Shown: piece by piece, positions 8,155-16,226 of the stretch
How the letters are laid out: each line of letters begins with the position of its first letter
Position numbering within the stretch: position 1 is the first letter of the stretch
Origin: CAZAMI01 sp964627805
Lineage (GTDB): Archaea > Thermoproteota > Thermoprotei_A > Sulfolobales > NBVN01
Assembly (NCBI GenBank): GCA_964627805.1
Contig: CAZVLA010000030.1
Location: 1-64,000, forward strand
Reading direction: 5' to 3'
Length of the DNA: 64,000 nucleotides
Translations under genes and position numbers: made by a program
The notes under the pieces: generated by a model
The model's database searches: none
What the model saw: the letters and a program-made list of their open reading frames with translations, nothing else
Told to the model about the DNA's origin: nothing

Positions 8155-9379
8155 GGCGATTAAGAAGCGTCAGCCAGAGATAAACATCGGTGTGGTAGGG
8201 CACGTAGATCACGGTAAGACAACATTAGTTCAAGCACTAACGGGTATATGGACAGCTAGGCACTCAGAAGAACTTAAGAGAGCTATGACTATAAAGCTAG
8301 GGTACGCAGACGGCGACATATACGAATGCCCCGACCTACCGCCACCAGAGAGATTCACTACTGAACCTAAATGTAGTAACCCAATATATAGGAGGAGTGT
8401 GTCATACGTTGACGCACCAGGTCATGAGGTACTAATGGCTACCATGCTCTCAGGAGCTGCGTTAATGGATGGCGCGATACTGGTTATAGCAGCTAATGAG
8501 CCATGCCCACAACCACAAACTAGAGAGCACTTCGCAGCTCTTGAGATTATAGGTGTCAAGAACTTAGTAGTAGTTCAGAATAAGGTTGATGTAGTTACTA
8601 AGGAACAAGCACTTAAGAATTATGAGCAAATAAAGAAATTCCTTGAGGGTACATGGGCCGAGAACGCACCAATAATACCTGTTAGTGCCTTACATAAAGT
8701 CAATATTGATGCTTTAGTAATGGCTATAGAGAAGTATCTCCCAACACCTGAGAGAGACCTAACCTCGGATCCCGTAATGTTCATAGTTCGTTCATTTGAG
8801 GTTAATAGACCCGGAACACCGCCAGATAAGTTGGTTGGTGGTGTCGTGGGTGGTTCATTACTTAAGGGGGTTCTTAGAGTAGGTGATGAAATTGAGATAA
8901 AACCCGGTATTAGGGTTATTGAGAATAAGAGGGAAGTGTATAAACCCCTAATGTCTGAGGTAGTGAGTATTAGGTTCGGTAATAGGGAGTTCAAGGAAGC
9001 TAAGCCTGGAGGGTTAGTAGCCATAGGAACTAAGCTAGACCCAGCACTAACTAAGGCTGATAGGTTAGTAGGTAACGTACTTGGTAAGGCAGGCACCCTA
9101 CCGGATCCAGTAAGTGAATTAACTATAGAGTATAAACTAATGGAGAGAGTTATAGGTACGAAGGAGCTACTTAAGGTGAGACCATTGATGCGTGGTGAGA
9201 GAATAATGATTACTGCAGGATCAGCTATAACCTTAGGAATCGTTAGTAATTTAAGGAAGGACATTATGGAGGTTAAGTTAAGGAGGCCGGTGGTCGTATG
9301 GAAGGGTATGAGAGTAGCTATTAGCAGGCAGGTACTAGGTAGGTGGAGACTAGTAGGTTGGGGTAAGGTAGTATCTTAG
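8147..9379 (+). CDS. eif2g: Translation initiation factor aIF2 gamma subunit
   Basis: About 410 residues. The GTPase signatures are GHVDHGKTT (G1), DAPGHE (G3) and NKVD (G4), with ECPDLPPPERFTTEPKC forming the zinc-loop region typical of archaeal/eukaryotic gamma subunits. It delivers initiator tRNA to the small subunit. The open frame extends back to 8105, but GTG 8147 fits best: the purine-rich GGCGGTGG lies just upstream and the protein then begins a few residues before the G domain. It overlaps the FKBP gene by 8 nt. Confidence 0.95.
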   Translation: MSEAIKKRQPEINIGVVGHVDHGKTTLVQALTGIWTARHSEELKRAMTIKLGYADGDIYECPDLPPPERFTTEPKCSNPIYRRSVSYVDAPGHEVLMATMLSGAALMDGAILVIAANEPCPQPQTREHFAALEIIGVKNLVVVQNKVDVVTKEQALKNYEQIKKFLEGTWAENAPIIPVSALHKVNIDALVMAIEKYLPTPERDLTSDPVMFIVRSFEVNRPGTPPDKLVGGVVGGSLLKGVLRVGDEIEIKPGIRVIENKREVYKPLMSEVVSIRFGNREFKEAKPGGLVAIGTKLDPALTKADRLVGNVLGKAGTLPDPVSELTIEYKLMERVIGTKELLKVRPLMRGERIMITAGSAITLGIVSNLRKDIMEVKLRRPVVVWKGMRVAISRQVLGRWRLVGWGKVVS

Positions 9380-9399
9380 TACAGGATGAAGGGTAGGTA

Positions 9400-9819
9400 A
9401 TGAGTAAGGTCAAGAAAACCTTTAATGTGTTAGTGGATACTAACGTACTACTAATGATCTATGAGGGTATTGATGTCTTTGAGAGTATTGAAGAATTAAT
9501 AGGTGGTAAATGCACGTTTCTAGTCCCCCACTCAGTAATTAATGAATTAATGAAACTATCCATAAAGACAGGTCCTAGGGGTAGGGCCGCTAGAGTAGCT
9601 CTACAGTACTTAAGTTTAAGGGGCTCTCAAGTAAGGATAATTAAAGTAGGTAGTGAGTCGTACTCAAGGGCGGATGATGAGATATTAAGATTAGTTAAGG
9701 AGGGACTTCATGATGTAGTAGTAGCTACTAACGATGAAGAACTTAAGTCGACACTTAAGAACTTAGGTGTTCCTGTAATTACTTGGTGGTTTAGTAAGAG
9801 AAAATTCACATTTGCGTAA
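9400..9819 (+). CDS. PIN-domain protein (Fcf1/VapC-like nuclease fold)
   Basis: 139 residues. The PIN fold is recognisable by VLVDTNVLLM (first acidic residue), the VINELMKLS segment, DDEILRL and the C-terminal VVATNDEELK. The four acidic positions expected for a metal-dependent ribonuclease are present. No antitoxin gene is adjacent. It lies between aIF2-gamma and rpo7 in a translation/transcription cluster, which suggests a housekeeping RNA-processing role rather than a toxin. Confidence 0.85.
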   Translation: MSKVKKTFNVLVDTNVLLMIYEGIDVFESIEELIGGKCTFLVPHSVINELMKLSIKTGPRGRAARVALQYLSLRGSQVRIIKVGSESYSRADDEILRLVKEGLHDVVVATNDEELKSTLKNLGVPVITWWFSKRKFTFA

Positions 9820-9879
9820 TGGTGAATAATGTTTTAAAGCCCATACACATCCTCTTAGCGGATACTGGGGTGGTCATGA

Positions 9880-10401
9880 ATGTTTAGGTTAGTTGAGATA
9901 GAGGATGTGGTTAGAATACCTCCAGACAAGTTTGGTGAGGATCTAGAGAAGATTGCTTATGATTACTTAAGGAATAAGTACGTAGGTCGCGTAGATCCAG
10001 CCATGGGTTTAGTAGTTGCTGTTGCTGAGGTTAAGGTAGATCCTGAGGGCCTCATAATACCTGGTGATGGGGCTACATACCACGATACTAAGGCTTCACT
10101 AATAACGTTCTACCCAGTAACTAATGAGGTAGTTGAGGGTGAGGTTATTGATGTCAAGAGAATAGGTCTCTTTGTGAACATAGGGCCTATAGATGCCTTC
10201 GTACATATCTCGCAAATAACTGATGATAAGATGATCTACGATGAAGTAAGGCCAGCATTAGTTGGTGAGGAGACGAAGTTAGTGGTAACTAAGGGAGATA
10301 TAGTTAGAGGTAGAATAGTTAACGTCGCTATGGCTGCACCAGCAACCATTAGGGTAGGTATGACTCTAAGACAACCTAAGCTAGGCAAGATTCAGAGGTG
10401 A
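9880..10401 (+). CDS. rpoE1: RNA polymerase subunit Rpo7 (E')
   Basis: 173 residues. The N-terminal RNAP_Rpb7_N-like part (FRLVEIEDVVRIPP) is followed by an S1/OB domain (GEVIDVKRIGLFVNIGPIDAFVHISQI). It forms the polymerase stalk with Rpo4. The ATG at 9880 is preceded by GGGGTGG. The Spt4 gene follows after 4 nt, the usual archaeal pairing. Confidence 0.96.
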   Translation: MFRLVEIEDVVRIPPDKFGEDLEKIAYDYLRNKYVGRVDPAMGLVVAVAEVKVDPEGLIIPGDGATYHDTKASLITFYPVTNEVVEGEVIDVKRIGLFVNIGPIDAFVHISQITDDKMIYDEVRPALVGEETKLVVTKGDIVRGRIVNVAMAAPATIRVGMTLRQPKLGKIQR

Positions 10402-10405
10402 GTGT

Positions 10406-10624
10406 ATGCCGGTAAGGAGGGGTAGAAAGAAACCATTTAAGGCATGCGTGAAGTGTAAGTATTTAGTACAGCCAGATATCGAGAGATGTCCTAACTGCGG
10501 ATCTGAATCATTTAGTTTTGATTGGTCGGGTATGGTGATTATAGTGGATACTGAGAAGTCTGAAATAGCTAAGATGCTAGGAATTAAGCAGCCAGGACGC
10601 TACGCTATTAAGATAGGTATTTAG
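10406..10624 (+). CDS. spt4: Transcription elongation factor Spt4 (RpoE2, E'')
   Basis: 72 residues with a zinc ribbon (CVKCKYL and CPNCGSESF). It partners Spt5 (NusG) in processive elongation. The tail AKMLGIKQPGRYAIKIGI is characteristic of the archaeal family. It follows rpo7 directly. Confidence 0.95.
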   Translation: MPVRRGRKKPFKACVKCKYLVQPDIERCPNCGSESFSFDWSGMVIIVDTEKSEIAKMLGIKQPGRYAIKIGI

Positions 10625-10683
10625 ACCTAATAGTGGAAAGGAATTAAAAGGTGTAATTACCGATTAGGGTAGGTGGTAAGTGG

Positions 10684-11031
10684 GTGAGCGAGAAGCTAGC
10701 TGTAATAGCTGATATTAAACCGATAAAGGAGGCGTCCCTACCTGATGGTACACCAGTATATATCATCAAGGAAAGGGACAACAGATTAATTAGGAGATTA
10801 GAGGTTGAGGGAGTGATTGTTCATGTAGGTAAGGGTACGCCTAAAAGAAGTGATGTACTAGCAACACTTGCTAAGCTGTATAGTAAGAGTGAGGAGTTAA
10901 TCATAGTTAAGAAGATAGTTAGTGAGTACGGCGTAGGTATTACGCGATTTAGAGCACACATATACGAGAGTATTGATAGGCTAAAGGCATTTGAGCCCAC
11001 ATACATACTTAAGAGGCATGGGAGGGGTTGA
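10684..11031 (+). CDS. rps24e: Ribosomal protein S24e
   Basis: 115 residues. The family pattern GTPKRSDVLATLAKLY, then IVKKIVSEYGVG and the AHIYESIDRLKAFEP tail, is clear. It is a small-subunit protein and is followed by S27ae as in most archaea. It starts at GTG 10684. Confidence 0.95.
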   Translation: MSEKLAVIADIKPIKEASLPDGTPVYIIKERDNRLIRRLEVEGVIVHVGKGTPKRSDVLATLAKLYSKSEELIIVKKIVSEYGVGITRFRAHIYESIDRLKAFEPTYILKRHGRG

Positions 11032-11033
11032 GA

Positions 11034-11198
11034 GTGGCTGAAAGACATAAGCTTTACGAAATAGATTACAAGACAGGTAAGATAAGACTTAAGAATAGGG
11101 TTTGCCCTAAGTGCGGTAGAGTAATGGCTTTCCATAAGAAACCCGTACCTAGATGGCACTGCGGTTACTGCGGTTACGTGGAGTACGTAAGTAGTTGA
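11034..11198 (+). CDS. rps27ae: Ribosomal protein S27ae
   Basis: A short 54-residue gene starting at GTG 11034, 2 nt after the S24e stop. The protein has a C4 zinc ribbon: CPKCGRVMA and, 15 residues on, WHCGYCGYVEYV. This is the archaeal S27ae without ubiquitin fusion. The size and the position after S24e are standard. Confidence 0.95.
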   Translation: MAERHKLYEIDYKTGKIRLKNRVCPKCGRVMAFHKKPVPRWHCGYCGYVEYVSS

Positions 11199-11214
11199 TC
11201 AAGGTAGCTAAGTA

Positions 11215-12213
11215 ATGAAGGTTTTAGGGATAGAATCAACAGCACATACATTCGGTGTCGGCATAGTATCTGATTCTAGCCCCTACATATTAGCTGATGC
11301 TAGAGCTAAGTACGAGCCAGAAAAAGGAGGTATACACCCTAGGGAGGCTGCTATACACCACATGTCAGCAGCTCCGGATATAGTGCTTAAGGCATTAAAG
11401 GAAGCTTCATTAACTATGAGGGACATAGACGCCGTTGCAGTAGCTTTAGGTCCAGGACTAGGTCCGTGCTTGAGGGTAGGTGCTACTGTAGCTAGGGCAC
11501 TAGCACTTACATTCAATAAACCCCTCGTGCCTGTCAATCACGCTGTGGCTCATATTGAAGTAGGTAAGCTAGTGACTGACGTTAAGGATCCGCTAGTAGT
11601 TTATTTGTCGGGGGGTAACACAATAATAGCTGCCTTCATAGACGGTAGATATAGAGTATTTGGAGAGACTCTGGATATAGCTTTAGGTAACTTAATTGAC
11701 GTCTTCGTTAGGGAGGTAGGTTTAGCGCCACCATACGTAGTTAATGGGGTACACCAGATAGACCGCTGTGCTGAGAAAGGTTCAAGAATGATTAAGTTAC
11801 CGTACGTAGTTAAGGGACAAGACGTCTCATTCTCTGGGCTACTTACTGCTTCATTAAGGGCCGTAAAGAGCGGTACACCTCTAGAGGATGTATGCTATAG
11901 CTTACGGGAGGTAGCGTATTCATCAATCGTTGAGGTAGCTGAGCGTGGACTCGCCCATACGGGTAAGAAGGAGGTACTGCTAGTTGGTGGTGTAGCAGCT
12001 AGTAAGTACCTAAGGGAGAAGTTTGAGGTCATGGTTAGGAGTAGAGGAGCTACACTAAAGGTAGTACCCCCTAAGTACGCAGTCGATAACGGCGTAATGA
12101 TAGCTTGGACAGGGCTACTAGCATTTAAGGAAGGTATAACCGTTAGTCCAGATAAGGCCGTGATAAGGCAGAGGTGGAGGCTTGATCAAGTTGACATACC
12201 TTGGATGCACTAA
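11215..12213 (+). CDS. kae1: KEOPS subunit Kae1 (tRNA t6A37 synthase)
   Basis: 332 residues of the ASKHA/TsaD family. GIESTAHTFGVG at the N-terminus, the metal-binding HAVAH, the VYLSGGNT phosphate loop and the C-terminal YAVDNGVMIAW are present. It transfers threonylcarbamoyl to A37 of ANN-decoding tRNAs. Unlike euryarchaeal fusions, the kinase Bud32 is a separate gene overlapping its 3' end by 32 bp. Confidence 0.96.
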   Translation: MKVLGIESTAHTFGVGIVSDSSPYILADARAKYEPEKGGIHPREAAIHHMSAAPDIVLKALKEASLTMRDIDAVAVALGPGLGPCLRVGATVARALALTFNKPLVPVNHAVAHIEVGKLVTDVKDPLVVYLSGGNTIIAAFIDGRYRVFGETLDIALGNLIDVFVREVGLAPPYVVNGVHQIDRCAEKGSRMIKLPYVVKGQDVSFSGLLTASLRAVKSGTPLEDVCYSLREVAYSSIVEVAERGLAHTGKKEVLLVGGVAASKYLREKFEVMVRSRGATLKVVPPKYAVDNGVMIAWTGLLAFKEGITVSPDKAVIRQRWRLDQVDIPWMH

Positions 12214-12862
12214 ACTAGAGAGAGTGATCTACGTAGGTGCTGAGGCAGTTGTAGGGTTAGGTTATTACTTAGGTACTAGAGCAATTTATAAATTGAGAAT
12301 ACCTAAGCCCTATAGAGACCCAAGCCTAGATAAACTAATAAGGAGTGAGAGGACATTAAATGAATCAAGGATACTCATAAACTCAAGGAGGTTAAACGTT
12401 AACGTACCTAAATTACTATTGGTTGACGTTACCACATCCTTAATAATTATGGAGTACATTGAGGGTAAACTATTACGTGACGTACTTAACACACTCGATA
12501 TGAGTGAGGTAATTAGGATATCATACATAGTGGGTAAGCAGGTAGGTACATTGCATAAGAACTCAATAGTGCACGGAGACTTAACAACGTCAAATATGAT
12601 ATTAGGTAGAGACGGTAACGTATACTTAATTGATTTTGGTCTATCTAAGTATAGTAACGACTTAGAGGACTATGGAGTTGATATACATTTATTCATGAGG
12701 TCATTAGAGAGTGTGCATCACAGGTTAAAAGATGTTATTTTAGGGCACTTTCTTAAGGGATACGAGGATGTAGTTGGTAAGGAGTTTAGAGAGGAAGTTG
12801 AGGATAAGGTTAGGGAGATAAGGTTAAGGGGTAGATATGTTGAGGAAAGGAGAAGAAGGTAA
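12182..12862 (+). CDS. bud32: KEOPS kinase/ATPase Bud32
   Basis: 226 residues of the small atypical kinase family. The ATP-lysine region is AIYKLRIPKPYRDPSLD, the catalytic loop is HGDLTTSNM and the metal site is IDFGLSK. It activates Kae1 within KEOPS. It starts at TTG 12182 inside the kae1 3' end, suggesting translational coupling. Confidence 0.94.
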   Translation: MIKLTYLGCTKLERVIYVGAEAVVGLGYYLGTRAIYKLRIPKPYRDPSLDKLIRSERTLNESRILINSRRLNVNVPKLLLVDVTTSLIIMEYIEGKLLRDVLNTLDMSEVIRISYIVGKQVGTLHKNSIVHGDLTTSNMILGRDGNVYLIDFGLSKYSNDLEDYGVDIHLFMRSLESVHHRLKDVILGHFLKGYEDVVGKEFREEVEDKVREIRLRGRYVEERRRR

Positions 12863-13442
12863 CAGGTGTTTACCTAAGGTAAGGTTAGTCACAGGGAACC
12901 CTGGTAAAGCTAAGGAGTTTAGAGAGCTAGGGAAGATCTACGGTGTTGAGGTAGTAATTATTGATTTACCTAAGGTCGAGATTCAGAACGACAGCTTAGA
13001 GACAATTTCCGTAGTATCAGCTATTGACTTAGGGAGTAGGTTAGGTAACGCGATATGTGTTGAGGATGCAGGTCTCTTCATAGAGTCATTAAAAGGATTT
13101 CCAGGACCTTACAGTAGCTATGTCTACAAGACCATAGGTGTTCAAGGAATTATTAAGATGATGGAGGGCATTAAAAATAGGAGGGCTTACTTTAAATCAG
13201 TAATAACTTACTATAATCCACGCACGCAGATATTAAGGACGTTTACAGGTGTTGTTAGGGGGTTTATAGCTAATGAAGCTAGAGGTAGTGAAGGATTTGG
13301 TTTCGACCCTATATTCATACCTAAGGGATACGAAAAGACATTCGCTGAATTAGGTATTAACGTGAAGAATAAGATATCACACCGTAGTAAGGCATTCAAG
13401 GAATTAGTTAATTGGTTAAGAAGTAAATGTATAACGGAGTAA
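12837..13442 (+). CDS. XTP/dITP pyrophosphatase (HAM1/RdgB)
   Basis: 201 residues. The family motifs TGNPGKAKEF, VEDAGLFIESLKGFPGPYS, GSEGFGFDPIF and SHRSKAFK are all present. It removes deaminated purine nucleotides from the pool. The first codons overlap the bud32 end by 26 nt. The leading 14 residues before the conserved core may be untranslated, but no better start is visible. Confidence 0.94.
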   Translation: MLRKGEEGNRCLPKVRLVTGNPGKAKEFRELGKIYGVEVVIIDLPKVEIQNDSLETISVVSAIDLGSRLGNAICVEDAGLFIESLKGFPGPYSSYVYKTIGVQGIIKMMEGIKNRRAYFKSVITYYNPRTQILRTFTGVVRGFIANEARGSEGFGFDPIFIPKGYEKTFAELGINVKNKISHRSKAFKELVNWLRSKCITE

Positions 13443-13460
13443 CTTCACTACCTCCTAAAA

Positions 13461-13474
13461 AGACTTTTAAGTCT
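13461..13474 (+). promoter_or_regulatory. Palindromic TATA element of rps15
   Basis: AGACTTTTAAGTCT is a perfect 14-bp palindrome containing a CTTTTAAG TATA core. It lies about 40 bp upstream of the rps15 ATG (13509), which predicts a leader of about 16 nt. The symmetry could simply reflect the TATA core. Confidence 0.45.
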
Positions 13475-13508
13475 TAATATGTAACCACATACCACGGAGT
13501 GGAGAGAC

Positions 13509-13994
13509 ATGAATAGAGGTAAGGAGAAGGGTCAGTCACACTCAACTAGACCACCGGTAGTAGTAGCTCCTAAGTGGGTTCAGTACACTCCTGAGGAGGT
13601 AGAGATGCTTATAGTTGAGCTAGCTAAGAAGGGGTACCCACCATCACTAATTGGTGTGATTCTTAGAGATCAGTATGGTATACCACTAGTTAAGTCAGTA
13701 CTTGGTGTTAAGCTTCATAAGGTACTTGAGAAGTACGGTATAAAGCCTGTAATCCCGGAAGATCTCTATAATTTAATAAAGAGGGCCGTCAATCTTAGGA
13801 GACACTTAGAGGAGCATCCTAAAGATACGCACAGTAAGCGTGGATTAATAGAGATTGAGTCCAAGATACATAGGTTAGTTAAGTATTATAAGAGGGTAGG
13901 TAAGCTACCTCCAGACTGGAAGTACGATCCTAATGCAGCTAGAATACTTGTTTCGCAGCCCATCCTAAAAATACCTAAGGAAATTATGTCCTAG
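13509..13994 (+). CDS. rps15: Ribosomal protein S15 (archaeal uS15)
   Basis: 161 residues with the archaeal/eukaryotic N-terminal extension (PKWVQYTPEEVEMLI) before the S15 helices (LRRHLEEHPKDTHSKRGL and KIHRLVKYYKRVGKLP). It binds 16S rRNA. The downstream order S15 - RecJ/Cdc45-like - Pcc1 - S3Ae is a recurrent archaeal arrangement. Confidence 0.96.
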   Translation: MNRGKEKGQSHSTRPPVVVAPKWVQYTPEEVEMLIVELAKKGYPPSLIGVILRDQYGIPLVKSVLGVKLHKVLEKYGIKPVIPEDLYNLIKRAVNLRRHLEEHPKDTHSKRGLIEIESKIHRLVKYYKRVGKLPPDWKYDPNAARILVSQPILKIPKEIMS

Positions 13995-14048
13995 AACATA
14001 GCAACACTAAAATCTCCGTATTTTAGTTTTTAAATGAGAGGGTAGTGC

Positions 14049-15203
14049 GTGCCGTTAAGTTTTGATATTAACAGTATTGATGCTGAAGAAGTAATTAGGA
14101 GGGTAATTGAGGAAGCTAGGAAGTCTGAGGAGGTAATTACCTTAGTACTTACGTATGATGTAGATGTAGTGACGGCTGGCGCTATACTCTGTAGAGCGTT
14201 GAGGAGTTTAGACACTAGGTATGAGATCCGACCAGTATATGAAGCTGAGTTAATCGATAGTAACTTAATCATTAACATAAGTAATAAAGTGATTGACCGT
14301 AGCGGGTGTGTGAATATAGGATCGAGTGATAGAGATTTAGCCTTAAGGCACGGATTATCGTACGTTATTAAGTACAGAAACATAGCTCATTCATTGAGGA
14401 GAATACTTAGTGAATTCACGGTATTGCCTAAGGAGATCAATTACTTAGTATATGCCTCAGTACTAAGTAGACACACACCTAGGATTCTGGATATGGGTTT
14501 GAGCGATTATGAAAAGGAGATCTTGGATGAGGGTATTGAAAGCGGCTTAATAAGTAAGGTGGCAGGTCCTAAACTAATAAACTGGGGATTAGTACCACTT
14601 AGTGATGCTGTCAACAAGAGCTTTGATATACTACTACCTAATTACTTTCTAAGTAATGAAGCCCCAAGAATTAATGATGAAGATGAATGCGTGAAATTAA
14701 TAGCGACTGAACTTAATGCGGAACCCGAGCGTGTAAGAGGTAATAATTACGTTACTAGGAGGGTGTGGGTAGTTAATGATCTTTACTACTTATCTTACGT
14801 ACTAATGTATTCAGTGGATGTTTTAGGTACTGATGCCGCACCTATAATAAGTAATAATAATGCATTAACGTTAGCGACTAGGAAGTTTCAGAGGTCGCTA
14901 AGAGTTATTAAGGAAGTTATTAATTTGGGAAGACCTACTAAAGTTAAGTGTCCATTACTAGGGGGTAACGCGGCAATCCTAAGTAGAGTTAATCCTAAGG
15001 AATTATCATTAACTGTCCTAACTAAGGTACTGCGTGGTATTAATTACTTAGGTAGCGATGACGTAGTAATAGCTCTGGATAGTAAAAACGCTTACGTACC
15101 CCTTCAAGTAATTAATGAGACCTATAGGAGTAAGATCTTTGAAGTAGCTTCCTCAGTAATAGGAGGTTACGCAGTCGTGAGTAGGGAGTCACTAGGTGTT
15201 TAG
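14049..15203 (+). CDS. RecJ/Cdc45-like DHH-family protein, probably catalytically inactive
   Basis: 384 residues. The N-terminal segment TLVLTYDVDVVTAGAILCRAL aligns with RecJ motif I (HxDxDG..S), but only the D-x-D is kept. The DHH signature is absent where it should occur (the NIGSSDRDLALRHGLSYVIKY region). Its position between S15 and Pcc1 is where many archaea carry RecJ/GAN. A Cdc45-like structural partner of GINS and MCM is the likeliest role, by analogy with Sulfolobus RecJdbh. The assignment leans on context as well as on motif I. Confidence 0.6.
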   Translation: MPLSFDINSIDAEEVIRRVIEEARKSEEVITLVLTYDVDVVTAGAILCRALRSLDTRYEIRPVYEAELIDSNLIINISNKVIDRSGCVNIGSSDRDLALRHGLSYVIKYRNIAHSLRRILSEFTVLPKEINYLVYASVLSRHTPRILDMGLSDYEKEILDEGIESGLISKVAGPKLINWGLVPLSDAVNKSFDILLPNYFLSNEAPRINDEDECVKLIATELNAEPERVRGNNYVTRRVWVVNDLYYLSYVLMYSVDVLGTDAAPIISNNNALTLATRKFQRSLRVIKEVINLGRPTKVKCPLLGGNAAILSRVNPKELSLTVLTKVLRGINYLGSDDVVIALDSKNAYVPLQVINETYRSKIFEVASSVIGGYAVVSRESLGV

Positions 15204-15205
15204 AG

Positions 15206-15499
15206 ATGGGTAAGGAGTTAATTAGAAGTATTGAGGCTAGGTTATGTATTAGGCTAAGTAGGTTAGATCCTAAAGTGCTAAGTGAATCACTAATGCCCGA
15301 TGATGCGCCCCCAAGAAACTTTTACATTAAGCATGACGTAAAGGGTAAACTGTTCTGTTACGATGTTAGGACTAATAGAGTAGTCATTAAGGACATATTA
15401 ACTTTACTGTCAATGCTTGATGAAGTGAGTAGGTTAACTGAGGTTCTGGAGAAGTGCCTAATTAAGTTATCTAGCTTAAGGGAATTAGGGGCTACTTGA
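15206..15499 (+). CDS. pcc1: KEOPS dimerisation subunit Pcc1
   Basis: 97 residues. The family pattern of a SESLMPDD segment, a strand block (KGKLFCYDVR) and a C-terminal helix (IKDILTLLSMLDEVSRL) matches Pcc1/CTAG. It bridges Kae1 dimers in the t6A complex. It lies 2 nt downstream of the RecJ/Cdc45-like gene and just before S3Ae. Confidence 0.75.
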   Translation: MGKELIRSIEARLCIRLSRLDPKVLSESLMPDDAPPRNFYIKHDVKGKLFCYDVRTNRVVIKDILTLLSMLDEVSRLTEVLEKCLIKLSSLRELGAT

Positions 15500-15545
15500 T
15501 TAATTCTTATAAGCCCCTACAAACATAATGTCTAGGCTCTGAGGC

Positions 15546-16169
15546 ATGCCTAAGGTAGTAGTTAAGGATAAGTGGAAGCTCAAGAAGTGGTTTACAGTCT
15601 TAGCACCTACTATGTTCGGTAGTGTACCTATAGGTACTACACCAGCAGATAAGGAATGGAAGTTACTGGGTAGGGTCTTTGAGGTTACATTATTTGACTT
15701 AACAGGTGATTTCAGTCAACACCACATACATCTATATTTCCAAGTCTATGATGTCAAGGAGGATAAGGCGTTAACTAGGTTTAAAGGACATGAATTAGCT
15801 AGGGACTACATAAAATCAATAATTAGGAGAAAATCAAGTAAGATACAAGCTATAGTTGACGTAACTACTAAGGATGGGTACGGACTTAGGGTCACTGGTA
15901 TTGTATTAACTACCTTTAGGTGTAAGACAAGTCAAAAGAAAGCTATTAGGAAGATAATGATGAGAATACTCACGGAAAGTGCTTCCCAAATGACTCTCGA
16001 AGAATACGTTAAAGCTATGATTTTCGGTAAACTAGCACTACAGATAATGGAGCAAGCGAAGAAGATCTATCCAATAAGGAAGGTTGAGATATATAAGTCA
16101 AAGTTACTTACAATACCGACACCCGAAGGACCTAAGCCTGCAGTTATAGTACCTCAACCACCTGCCTAA
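15546..16169 (+). CDS. rps3ae: Ribosomal protein S3Ae (eS1)
   Basis: 207 residues. DKWKLKKWFTVLAPTMFG at the N-terminus and the LTGDFSQHHIHLYFQV block identify eS1. It binds near the mRNA exit of the small subunit. The Pro-rich tail (GPKPAVIVPQPPA) is short. Confidence 0.96.
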   Translation: MPKVVVKDKWKLKKWFTVLAPTMFGSVPIGTTPADKEWKLLGRVFEVTLFDLTGDFSQHHIHLYFQVYDVKEDKALTRFKGHELARDYIKSIIRRKSSKIQAIVDVTTKDGYGLRVTGIVLTTFRCKTSQKKAIRKIMMRILTESASQMTLEEYVKAMIFGKLALQIMEQAKKIYPIRKVEIYKSKLLTIPTPEGPKPAVIVPQPPA

Positions 16170-16226
16170 TCTACATAACGCTTTTAGTGAACATTATTAA
16201 TTCACATATAGAATATTTTCGGTGCT

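Noticed and set aside
8620..9264. Long minus-strand open frame opposite aIF2-gamma.
   Set aside because: It is a shadow of the sense codon bias; the sense gene is certain and the antisense protein is low-complexity Ser/Leu/Thr.
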